Assembly (NCBI GenBank): GCA_015489095.1
Contig: WFMN01000055.1
Span: 1 to 5,106, forward strand
Direction: 5' to 3'
Length of the DNA: 5,106 nucleotides
DNA from: Mariprofundaceae bacterium
GTDB lineage: Bacteria; Pseudomonadota; Zetaproteobacteria; Mariprofundales; J009
The notes under the pieces are model-generated. The model did not search any database. It saw only the letters and a program-made list of their open reading frames with translations, and was not told where the DNA came from. Below are positions 1 to 5,106 of the stretch, in pieces. The translations under genes and the position numbers were made by a program. Each line of letters opens with the position of its first letter. Within the stretch, counting starts at the first letter, position 1.

Positions 1-29
1 GCAATCTTACAAAAGAGACAATCCGCCAT
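1..29 (-). CDS. HIT-family (histidine triad) protein, N-terminal fragment
   Basis: Reading leftward from an ATG at 29-27 gives MADCLFCKIA, with the last codon cut by the window edge. This matches the well-known N-terminus of HIT-superfamily nucleotide hydrolases of the HinT type, where M-x-D-C-I-F-C-K-I is typical and the two cysteines belong to the Cys-x-x-Cys of many members. The start is supported by a strong Shine-Dalgarno sequence, GGAGGAGG, seven bases upstream. HIT proteins are small cytoplasmic enzymes, usually about 110-120 aa, that hydrolyse purine nucleoside phosphoramidates or related substrates. The catalytic His-x-His-x-His motif lies near the C-terminus and is outside this window. 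The gene is divergent from the lipoprotein gene at 308. The call rests on ten residues plus the ribosome binding site, so it is good but not certain. Confidence 0.75.
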
Positions 30-36
30 CACACTT

Positions 37-44
37 CCTCCTCC
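37..44 (-). promoter_or_regulatory. Ribosome binding site of the HIT gene
   Basis: The top strand reads CCTCCTCC, which is GGAGGAGG on the minus strand. It sits seven bases before the ATG at 29-27. It is an unusually strong Shine-Dalgarno match and is the main evidence that the ten-codon reading frame at the left edge is a real gene start. Confidence 0.75.
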
Positions 45-88
45 GTGGGGGCAACCCCGCGCCCGCACGATGCTTCATTTCCCGCCCA

Positions 89-116
89 ACCGTACCGCCC
101 CTCCCCACCGTGTCAA
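89..116 (-). promoter_or_regulatory. Candidate sigma-70 promoter for the HIT gene
   Basis: On the minus strand there is an exact TTGACA (-35) at 116-111. After a 16-base spacer comes TACGGT at 94-89, which keeps T1, A2 and T6 of the TATAAT consensus. Transcription would begin near 82, giving a leader of about 50 bases before the ATG. The -35 is perfect but the -10 is weak, so this remains a prediction. Confidence 0.4.
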
Positions 117-161
117 AATGACGCACCACGAGAGCATCGCGCACACAAGGGGGTTGCATGT

Positions 162-195
162 CCGATCGTGACCGCTATCGTTGGCGGCCGATCGT
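162..195. repeat. Direct repeat CCGATCGT x2
   Basis: CCGATCGT occurs at 162-169 and again at 188-195, a centre-to-centre distance of 26 bases. Each copy contains the palindrome CGATCG. Two copies in a divergent promoter region could be a binding site for a regulator, but eight bases repeated once in GC-rich DNA can also be chance. They lie upstream of the candidate lipoprotein promoter. Confidence 0.3.
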
Positions 196-201
196 CCAGT
201 T

Positions 202-209
202 CCCCCCCC
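202..209 (+). repeat. Homopolymer run of eight C
   Basis: Eight consecutive C residues lie about 50 bases upstream of the AT-rich promoter-like stretch of the lipoprotein gene. Runs of this size can slip during replication, and in some pathogens they change expression of surface genes. Here it is outside any supported coding frame, so any effect would be on promoter spacing or factor binding. Confidence 0.3.
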
Positions 210-250
210 GCCCCTATCCGGGCAATCGGCACTGCGATGGCAATACGCGT

Positions 251-282
251 AACCTTACTAGAAAAGGTTTCTGTTATATTAT
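251..282 (+). promoter_or_regulatory. Candidate promoter and inverted repeat before the lipoprotein gene
   Basis: An AT-rich stretch directly before the gene contains overlapping -10-like hexamers, TATATT at 275-280 and TATTAT at 277-282. The best -35 candidate, TTACTA at 255-260, is poor. An inverted repeat AACCTT (251-256) / AAGGTT (264-269) covers the -35 area and could be an operator or mean that an activator is needed. The transcript would have a short leader of about 20 bases, just enough for the Shine-Dalgarno sequence. Confidence 0.35.
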
Positions 283-292
283 CTCGACTGAC

Positions 293-300
293 AAAGGAGG
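293..300 (+). promoter_or_regulatory. Ribosome binding site that sets the lipoprotein start
   Basis: AAAGGAGG lies seven bases before the ATG at 308. This near-perfect Shine-Dalgarno sequence decides in favour of 308 over the longer in-frame start at 158. Starting at 158 would place 50 arginine- and proline-rich residues in front of a proper lipoprotein signal peptide. Confidence 0.85.
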
Positions 301-307
301 AGTTTGC

Positions 308-1792
308 ATGACTCAATATTCAAGATTCAAGGAGTGGGCGATCCCCGCAGCCGGCGCCGCCGCCGTGCTGTCGCTCGGTTTACTCGCCGCAGGCTGCGGT
401 AGTGGTGGAGGCGGAACGCCCGCTGCGACAGCAACTGCTAGCGTAGCCGGTAAATCAACCAAGGGTCCATTTGTAAGTGGCTCTGTTGTTGATCTCTATA
501 AAGCAGATGGTACAACCATTATTACTGCAAATGCAGCAACGACCGATGCGTATGGCAAATACAACTTGAGCACCACGGCATCTGGTGTGACCATCATCAG
601 AACTACTGGTAAGTATTTCGATGAATATACCAACGCTACATCTACCGGCAATGGCTCAGTCGAGATGGCCATCGACTTGGCTCCAAGCACTGCGGCACCA
701 ACCAGCAATGTCTACGCATCGGTATTGACTACAATGGCCGCAAAAATTCTCAAAGACAAAGTCGCTGCCAGCGGTGGAACAACTGCAACAACAGCGGATC
801 TTACAGCTGCAAAATCAACCGTTGCAACAACGCTTGGTTTAACCAAGGATATCGATTTGATTGATCCTGCTGATCCTAAAGATAAAGATGCTACCGCAGC
901 GCTAATGGTGTCTGTGCTGGTGTCACAGGCTGTTGCTAACGGCGGGGCTTTAGACAATGTTATTGCTCATGTAGCTAGCAATGTTCAAAATGGTCAGCTT
1001 GCACCGGCAGGCGATATCTATGTCTCTGCGAATGATGTGGATGCTGTTGCAGCTGCGCTTGATAGCTATGCTACGGCAATGGTTGCTAGGTCTGGTGGCA
1101 CCAAGAGCACTACGATTGCTACCGATGCTGCCGCTATCGCAACTGTGGCGAAGAGTGTGAATGCCATTGATGTCTATGGTGTAGGTGCAATGCAAGCTAA
1201 TAACTCATACAGCTATGTTGCAGTGCCATCAGATGGTGTATTGACCACTGGCCTGACTGGTGCGCCATATAGCAGCGTGGTATTGGCACTGAACTATGGT
1301 ACTGCTGCTAACAAAGATTACTATGCCAGCTTGGTGGATGGAACGCATAGTATGTCTTTCACCTTTGACCTCTACAGTGGCACCACTACAACTACTGGCG
1401 TAGCCCGTGTTGTTGGCTCCATTGATAAGGTGGATGTGACTGTTGCCAGCCACAAAATCACTGGTGTGAGCGTGCCTGCGGATGCAATCCTGTCGATCAC
1501 GACCGCCCAAAATACTGCTGGAAATCCTCTGACAGCCGCAGTTGGAGATTATAAGAATCTCTCAGCTAATGCATTGGGCTCGGTAAACGGCAATGTATTC
1601 TCCATTGATCTCAGCGGGCTGCTATCCACAATTCGCAGCAAGGTAAGTTCAACTTCGCTAATTGACTTCACTGCAAATACCACTTACAGCTTCAAGATTG
1701 GCTTTGGTGGCATTCCCGTTGGTCAGGGCGCACGAGCTGGTAACTTTACCAAGTTCACCAATATCTCTGGAACCATCACAACAGCACCGTAA
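308..1792 (+). CDS. Predicted outer-membrane lipoprotein with N-terminal carboxypeptidase-regulatory-like domain
   Basis: This 494-aa protein starts with an SPII signal peptide: basic residues R6 and K8, a hydrophobic core, and lipobox LAAGC with Cys30 as the lipidated residue. Gly31 follows rather than Asp, which favours sorting to the outer membrane by the E. coli rule. A Gly/Thr/Ala linker runs to about residue 48. Residues about 49-115 (TKGPFVSGSVVDLY, then an aspartate/glycine turn and YGKYNL) resemble the small beta-sandwich carboxypeptidase-regulatory-like fold found at the start of many proteobacterial lipoproteins. Residues about 130-290 are Ala/Thr-rich and likely helical, with an acidic patch DIDLIDPADPKDKD at 181-194. 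Residues about 300-494 are rich in Thr, Ser, Val and Tyr and likely beta-stranded. I see no cysteine after Cys30 and no catalytic motif. The exact function is unknown; adhesion, a structural role or binding to the neighbouring barrel protein are all possible. After the signal-peptide region the codon use is clearly less GC-rich than in recJ. Confidence 0.88.
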   Translation: MTQYSRFKEWAIPAAGAAAVLSLGLLAAGCGSGGGGTPAATATASVAGKSTKGPFVSGSVVDLYKADGTTIITANAATTDAYGKYNLSTTASGVTIIRTTGKYFDEYTNATSTGNGSVEMAIDLAPSTAAPTSNVYASVLTTMAAKILKDKVAASGGTTATTADLTAAKSTVATTLGLTKDIDLIDPADPKDKDATAALMVSVLVSQAVANGGALDNVIAHVASNVQNGQLAPAGDIYVSANDVDAVAAALDSYATAMVARSGGTKSTTIATDAAAIATVAKSVNAIDVYGVGAMQANNSYSYVAVPSDGVLTTGLTGAPYSSVVLALNYGTAANKDYYASLVDGTHSMSFTFDLYSGTTTTTGVARVVGSIDKVDVTVASHKITGVSVPADAILSITTAQNTAGNPLTAAVGDYKNLSANALGSVNGNVFSIDLSGLLSTIRSKVSSTSLIDFTANTTYSFKIGFGGIPVGQGARAGNFTKFTNISGTITTAP

Positions 1793-1815
1793 CCTCTTAC
1801 TGGTTGCTGTTTATG

Positions 1816-1846
1816 AAAAGGTGGGGAGCGATCCCCACCTTTTTTT
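1816..1846 (+). terminator. Intrinsic terminator of the lipoprotein gene
   Basis: A perfect hairpin pairs AAAAGGTGGGGA (1816-1827) with its complement at 1832-1843 around the GNRA-type tetraloop GCGA. Seven T residues at 1840-1846 form the downstream end. The structure starts 23 bases after the stop codon. It is a textbook Rho-independent terminator for rightward transcription, and it separates the lipoprotein gene from the barrel gene that starts 17 bases later. Confidence 0.92.
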
Positions 1847-1851
1847 ATGAT
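1846..1851 (+). promoter_or_regulatory. Possible -10 element (TATGAT) for the barrel-protein gene
   Basis: TATGAT matches the TATAAT consensus at five of six positions and begins at the last T of the terminator. Transcription would start near 1858, only about six bases before the ATG at 1864, so the mRNA would be nearly leaderless. That would fit the absence of a Shine-Dalgarno sequence. The expected -35 position falls within the terminator hairpin and has no recognisable -35 sequence, so support is thin. Confidence 0.3.
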
Positions 1852-1863
1852 CATTAAACTCCC

Positions 1864-2964
1864 ATGATAGTAGTAGTTTTGCTATTTATGACCCTGCTTG
1901 CAACCGCAACGGGTGCGTCCGCATTGGAATTACCAATGTCGCTGGCGATGCAACGCCCGATGGTTTCAATGGCCAAACAAGGCACTGTTGCCACTTGGAT
2001 TCAGTACGATGAGTTTAGCCCTCAATATGATTTTTTCAATTTCCGTTCCAAAACAGGAACATCCTCGACTATTGACAGCCATACAACTTGGTTTGGTGGT
2101 GTAGCCTACGGCGTTACCAATAGCCTTCGCATCAGTTATCAATATTCAGCCTCTCAACAGTATGCCACACGGCAAAATGAGCCGAAACAGCTGAACACCC
2201 GATATACAGGGCATGAGTTGCGAGCGCAATATACTCTGTTTGATAGTTATCCTGTAATGGTGGTGGTTGGCAGCGGTTATCGCATGCATACCAGCAACAA
2301 GGAGTCATTCCAGCGCTACTATGTTGGTGCCTCCAACTTTATCGTCGGGCCGCACTACTTTAAAAACTTAGTGTATAACGGAACTACCGGTATTTTTTCA
2401 TCAACTTCAGGACCACTGGCCACCTTTCAAACAAAAGACCGGGCTTGGTTGCTTTCAATCAAAGGACTGTATGAACCCATTGACACGCTTAATATGTCTA
2501 TGGGAATAGAGGTGCGCCGTCTCACTGTGAAGGCGTCGTTTGATGTTCCTGCATTGAATGACCCGGCCGTTGTTAGTGCAGCATCAGGTTCTTCAAAGTT
2601 TCAGCGTTTTTTGCAGGATATCCCCCAATCCACCCCCTGGCATGAAACCCACATCCTGCTACAAGCCTCGCTCAACTGGCAGCCGTGGGAGCGGATCACC
2701 CTGGGCGCCGACCTCACCCACTATCAGATCAGGCGGAGCGGCTACATCCCCAGCCCCAAGCGGCCGACCCAATACAACAGCGCCGAGCAACTCGACGGCT
2801 ACATCTTCTGGCAGGCGTTCAAGCATCTTACTCTCTACGGTCACGGTCGCGCTTCAACGCGCTACCTGCTCGGCGATCTGCCGCTGGCCTACAACTCGCG
2901 CTCCAACCACCGCTTCGGCAACCCGTACGGCTTTCTCTCCGCCGGCGGAGTGGTCTCCTTCTAG
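1864..2964 (+). CDS. Predicted outer-membrane beta-barrel protein, function unknown
   Basis: This 366-aa protein begins with a hydrophobic segment and a signal-peptidase-I-like site, A18-S19-A20 before LELP. The mature part of about 346 residues shows alternating aromatic and hydrophobic strands, for example around WFGGVAYG, LRISYQYS, ELRAQYTLF and VMVVVGSGYR. It ends in GGVVSF, a C-terminal Phe typical of substrates of the BAM assembly machinery. I do not recognise a specific porin or transporter family. Several things are odd. The signal peptide has no Lys or Arg before its core. No Shine-Dalgarno sequence precedes the ATG, and an in-frame stop at 1855-1857 rules out an upstream start nearby. 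Codon use switches from mixed third positions to strongly GC-ending codons near codon 251. The adjacent lipoprotein gene suggests an envelope partner, but the terminator between them argues against simple co-transcription. Confidence 0.8.
   Translation: MIVVVLLFMTLLATATGASALELPMSLAMQRPMVSMAKQGTVATWIQYDEFSPQYDFFNFRSKTGTSSTIDSHTTWFGGVAYGVTNSLRISYQYSASQQYATRQNEPKQLNTRYTGHELRAQYTLFDSYPVMVVVGSGYRMHTSNKESFQRYYVGASNFIVGPHYFKNLVYNGTTGIFSSTSGPLATFQTKDRAWLLSIKGLYEPIDTLNMSMGIEVRRLTVKASFDVPALNDPAVVSAASGSSKFQRFLQDIPQSTPWHETHILLQASLNWQPWERITLGADLTHYQIRRSGYIPSPKRPTQYNSAEQLDGYIFWQAFKHLTLYGHGRASTRYLLGDLPLAYNSRSNHRFGNPYGFLSAGGVVSF
2937..2950. repeat. 14-base perfect palindrome at the convergent gene ends
   Basis: CTCCGCCGGCGGAG is its own reverse complement. 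It lies in the last codons of the barrel gene, 11 bases before the shared stop codons, and just past the end of the sirB-like gene on the other strand. It could fold in either transcript, but no T-tract follows on either strand. A role as a terminator or stabilising hairpin for the leftward transcript is only a possibility, as the coding sequence alone may explain it. Confidence 0.3.
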
Positions 2965-3347
2965 CCGCCGAGCCCCGCAAACGGCCACGCGTTGCGTGTG
3001 TGCGCCACCATCACCACATAGGCGAACACCAACAGCGCCAGCAGCCACGCGATGCGCGGCAGGCGAGCGCCTCTGCCCCGAAATGCGACAAAGCCGAGCG
3101 CGATGTAGATGACCACCGCCGAGAGCTTGGCGGTCAGCCACGCCTGCTGTAGCGGGTACTGCCCCAGCATGACCATCATGGTGACGCCGGTGATGAGTAG
3201 CAGGGTGTCGATGCTGTCGGGCACAATGCGCCGCCACAGCACGGCGGTGGGTAGCTCTCCGCACCACATGCGCCAGCCGCGCCAGACAAACACCGTCAGC
3301 GCCAGCGCCGCCGCGGTGATGTGGATGGCATGGACTAGGGTAAACAC
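2961..3347 (-). CDS. SirB-family inner-membrane protein
   Basis: This 128-aa protein has four predicted membrane helices at about residues 3-21, 44-62, 72-90 and 98-116. Its length and pattern fit the SirB family (Salmonella SirB2, E. coli YchQ): an N-terminal VHAIHI segment with two His residues, VPDSIDTLLLITG at the start of helix 2, then AWLTAKL and YIALGFVAFR around helix 3. SirB was named for an effect on Salmonella invasion gene expression, but its biochemical role is not established. The start is a GTG at 3347-3345, preceded by AGGAG ten bases away. The gene lies 55 bases downstream of recJ on the same strand, so the two are probably co-transcribed. Its TAG stop overlaps the TAG of the opposing barrel gene. 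Confidence 0.85.
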   Translation of the reverse strand: MFTLVHAIHITAAALALTVFVWRGWRMWCGELPTAVLWRRIVPDSIDTLLLITGVTMMVMLGQYPLQQAWLTAKLSAVVIYIALGFVAFRGRGARLPRIAWLLALLVFAYVVMVAHTRNAWPFAGLGG

Positions 3348-3357
3348 GGTTGGATCA

Positions 3358-3362
3358 CTCCT
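3358..3362 (-). promoter_or_regulatory. Ribosome binding site of the sirB-like gene
   Basis: The minus strand reads AGGAG here, ten bases before the GTG start at 3347. The spacing is slightly long but workable. It supports the GTG over in-frame starts further inside, which would remove the first membrane helix. Confidence 0.55.
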
Positions 3363-3402
3363 AGGCGGCTTCGCAAGAAGTCGTCATCGCGGCCGATTGC
3401 CA

Positions 3403-5106
3403 TCAACCAGCGAACCCCAGCCACGCATCCTCGACGATGAACTGCGCCCTGCTTTGGCCGTTCCAGTCGTTGCGATCCAGCCTGCCGATCAGCGACAGCC
3501 GGTTGCCGACGGTGAGCACCTCCACCAGCGGGCCGGGGCGAAAGGCGATGGCGGAGAGCATCCCCTCCTCTGATGCCAGCCACATGGAGCGCGCGCCGCC
3601 GCGCACCTCCTTCACCGAGCGAATCTCGCAGTCGCGCAACATCAGCCGGCAGGGCGGGTTGCCGCGTCCGGTCGGTTCAAAGCGGGCGAGGCGATCGGCC
3701 AGCGCGACATGGGCGGCGCCGATGGTCAGCGCAAGATCGATGGTCAGCTGCGGCCTGCCCGCCACCCCCGCCGCCATCTGCCGGCTGACGGCATCGCCGA
3801 AGCATTGCAGAAACCGCCCCCAGTTGGCGCGCGGCATGGCGCAGCCGCCCGCTCCGGCATGGCCGCCGAAACGGGTGAGCAGATCGCCGCATTCCGCCAG
3901 CAGCCGCTGGATGTGGAACCCCGTCACGCCGCGCAGCGAAAGGTTGATGGTATCATCGTCATCGAGGTAGCCGATGGCCGCCGGCTGATGCGCCTTGCGC
4001 GCCAGCTTGCCCGCCACCAGCCCGACCACGCCGGGATGCCAATCGGCGTCATAGGCCGCCAGCACCCCGCCCGCCTTCAGCCGCGCCGCCGCCTGCTGGT
4101 GGATCGCCCGCTCCACCTCGCGCCGCTGCCGGTTGAGATCATCCATGGCGCAGGCCAGCTCCGCCGCTTCGGCGGGGTTGCCGCAGAGCAGCAGCCGCAC
4201 CGCCAGATCGCCGTGCTCCATGCGCCCGGCGGCGTTGACGCGCGGCGCAAGCTGATAGGCCACCGTCTCCACCCGCACCGCCTTGCCGCCCTCCCAGCCG
4301 TGGCACGAAAGCAGCGCCGCCAGCCCCGGCGACGGCCCGCTACGCAGCCGCGCCAGCCCGTGATAAACCAGAATGCGGTTGACCCCCACCAGATCCATCA
4401 TATCGGCGATGGTGGCCACCGCCACCCGATCGAGCAGCCGCCTAAGGTCGTATGCCGGCGCCCGCCCCTCGGCCTTCAGCAGCTTCCACAGCGCCAGCAG
4501 CAGGTAGAAGGCCACCCCGCAGCCGCACAACCGCCGCTCGGCGAAGCCGCAGTCGGCGCGGGCGGGGTTGAGGATGGCGAAGGCGTCGGGCAGCAGCTTA
4601 TCCGCGCTCGGTTCCGGCAGGTGGTGGTCGGTGATGATGAGATCCATCCCCAGCGCGCGCGCCTCGGCCGCCGCCGCAAAACAGGTGATGCCGGTGTCGC
4701 AACTGATGCCGACCCTGCAACCCGCAGCCGCCCGCGCCCGCACCGACGCGACGGCGATGCCGTGCCCCTGCCGCGCGCGGTGCGGCACCTCCCAGCTCAC
4801 CGTGAATCCGGCCGCGGTCAGCCCCTCGACCAGCACCGCGGTGGCGGTGACCCCGTCGGCGTCGAAATCACCGAAGATATGCACCTGCTCACCCCCATCC
4901 AGCGCCGCGACAAGCCGCCGCGCCGCCCGTTCGGCATCCACCATCCGCAGCGGGTCGGGCAGGTGGGTGAGCTGCGGCGCGAACCAGTCGGGATTCTCCG
5001 TAAGATTGCGGTTTTCCAGCAGTTTATTCCACGCCGAGCGCGGGTCGCGCATGGTCTGCGTCTCCAACGCCGAGGCGAAAGGGGCGCCGCTGGACCACGC
5101 CAATGT
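3403..5106 (-). CDS. recJ: Single-stranded-DNA-specific 5'-3' exonuclease RecJ (5' end open at window edge)
   Basis: RecJ degrades single-stranded DNA 5' to 3' in recombination, RecF-pathway gap repair and mismatch repair. Numbering from the TTG at 5103, the DHH phosphoesterase domain carries FGDFDADG (D79, D81, D83), CDTGI (D136) and DHH (159-161), the metal-binding residues. PRVNAAGRM lies at 288-295 and the LNRQRREVE helix at 323-331. The DHHA1 domain has WHPGVVGLVAGKL (355-367) and GGHAGAGG (413-420). A C-terminal OB-like domain spans about 455-563. The C-terminus is complete; at 566 or more residues the length fits the family (E. coli about 577 aa). The frame stays open to the right edge, so the true start may lie outside. 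An ATG at 5052 with GGAGA eight bases upstream is a good internal alternative, giving 549 aa. The W at residue 3 could be part of the usual N-terminus, which would favour a longer form. Confidence 0.95.
   Translation of the reverse strand, partial: TLAWSSGAPFASALETQTMRDPRSAWNKLLENRNLTENPDWFAPQLTHLPDPLRMVDAERAARRLVAALDGGEQVHIFGDFDADGVTATAVLVEGLTAAGFTVSWEVPHRARQGHGIAVASVRARAAAGCRVGISCDTGITCFAAAAEARALGMDLIITDHHLPEPSADKLLPDAFAILNPARADCGFAERRLCGCGVAFYLLLALWKLLKAEGRAPAYDLRRLLDRVAVATIADMMDLVGVNRILVYHGLARLRSGPSPGLAALLSCHGWEGGKAVRVETVAYQLAPRVNAAGRMEHGDLAVRLLLCGNPAEAAELACAMDDLNRQRREVERAIHQQAAARLKAGGVLAAYDADWHPGVVGLVAGKLARKAHQPAAIGYLDDDDTINLSLRGVTGFHIQRLLAECGDLLTRFGGHAGAGGCAMPRANWGRFLQCFGDAVSRQMAAGVAGRPQLTIDLALTIGAAHVALADRLARFEPTGRGNPPCRLMLRDCEIRSVKEVRGGARSMWLASEEGMLSAIAFRPGPLVEVLTVGNRLSLIGRLDRNDWNGQSRAQFIVEDAWLGFAG

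Larger units (their letters stand above)
30..307. other. Divergent intergenic region between the HIT and lipoprotein genes
   Basis: This stretch of 278 bases separates two gene starts that point away from each other. Open frames cross it, but they have no ribosome binding sites, are rich in Pro, Arg and Ser, and resemble no family I know. It contains the candidate HIT promoter, a short direct repeat, an 8-C run and an AT-rich promoter-like stretch close to the lipoprotein start. By hand count bases 61-120 are 63% GC, while the last 60 bases before the lipoprotein start are clearly richer in A and T. Confidence 0.7.
450..2620. other. Lower-GC segment inside GC-rich surroundings
   Basis: Hand counts of 60-base lines give 45% GC at 781-840 and 45% at 2041-2100. 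They rise to 60% at 2641-2700, 67% at 2701-2760 and 77% at 4081-4140 inside recJ. The left limit is near the end of the lipoprotein signal-peptide region, where the codons are still GC-ending. The right limit is inside the barrel gene. The edges are estimates. No insertion-sequence ends, integrase or tRNA were seen at either edge. Confidence 0.6.

Noticed and set aside
158..307. A 50-residue N-terminal extension of the lipoprotein gene from an upstream ATG
   Set aside because: The extension is Arg/Pro-rich and lies in intergenic, partly promoter-like DNA. The ATG at 308 has a near-perfect Shine-Dalgarno sequence and is followed at once by a proper lipoprotein signal peptide.
45..316. Open frames on both strands of the left intergenic region (88 aa plus, 67 aa minus)
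   Set aside because: They have no ribosome binding site, biased Pro/Arg/Ser composition typical of noncoding GC-rich DNA, and overlap the candidate promoters.
450..2620. The lower-GC segment as a transposon or integrated prophage
   Set aside because: I found no transposase, integrase, terminal inverted repeats, target-site duplication or tRNA at the edges. The right edge lies inside an intact reading frame.
2558..3152. Two long plus-strand open frames overlapping the barrel gene end and running into the sirB-like gene
   Set aside because: They are Arg/Pro/Ser/Ala-rich out-of-frame readings that appear where GC content rises and stop codons become rare. The barrel and SirB frames explain the region.
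2854..3267. A 137-aa minus-strand open frame antisense to the barrel gene end
   Set aside because: It is His/Arg/Ala-rich, an out-of-frame shadow of the sirB-like gene, with no recognisable motif.
3437..3970. A 177-aa plus-strand open frame antisense to recJ
   Set aside because: The composition is that of the reverse strand of a GC-rich gene, and no ribosome binding site or domain is seen. RecJ motifs clearly assign the minus strand as coding.

Overview
The window looks like chromosomal DNA of a Gram-negative, GC-rich proteobacterium. The supports are an SPII lipoprotein signal, an outer-membrane barrel protein ending in Phe, a SirB family membrane protein and a RecJ exonuclease. I cannot name the genus from sequence alone.

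Layout from left to right. Bases 1-29 hold the first ten codons of a leftward HIT-family (histidine triad) gene, with a strong ribosome binding site. Bases 30-307 are a divergent intergenic region. It has a candidate promoter for the HIT gene, a candidate AT-rich promoter for the rightward gene, a short direct repeat and an 8-C run. A rightward lipoprotein gene (308-1792, 494 aa) follows and ends in a clear intrinsic terminator (1816-1846). Only 17 bases after the T-tract a second rightward gene starts (1864-2964, 366 aa). It encodes a predicted outer-membrane beta-barrel protein of unrecognised function. It meets a leftward SirB-family gene (2961-3347) tail to tail, the two stop codons sharing one CTAG. 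Upstream of the sirB-like gene, on the same strand, lies recJ (3403 to the right edge), and the two probably form an operon.

RecJ is a housekeeping 5'-3' single-strand exonuclease. The SirB-like protein is a small four-helix inner-membrane protein of poorly defined role. The lipoprotein and barrel protein are adjacent, both predicted for the envelope, and may work together, but no function can be assigned.

The most striking signal is compositional. From about 450 to about 2620 the DNA has much lower GC (about 45-50%) and relaxed third positions. The recJ/sirB side is about 65-77% GC and the HIT promoter side about 63%. The right-hand switch falls inside the barrel gene, near codon 251. This is what a recombined or horizontally acquired envelope cassette would look like. 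I found no CRISPR array, tRNA, rRNA, transposase or recognised defence system.
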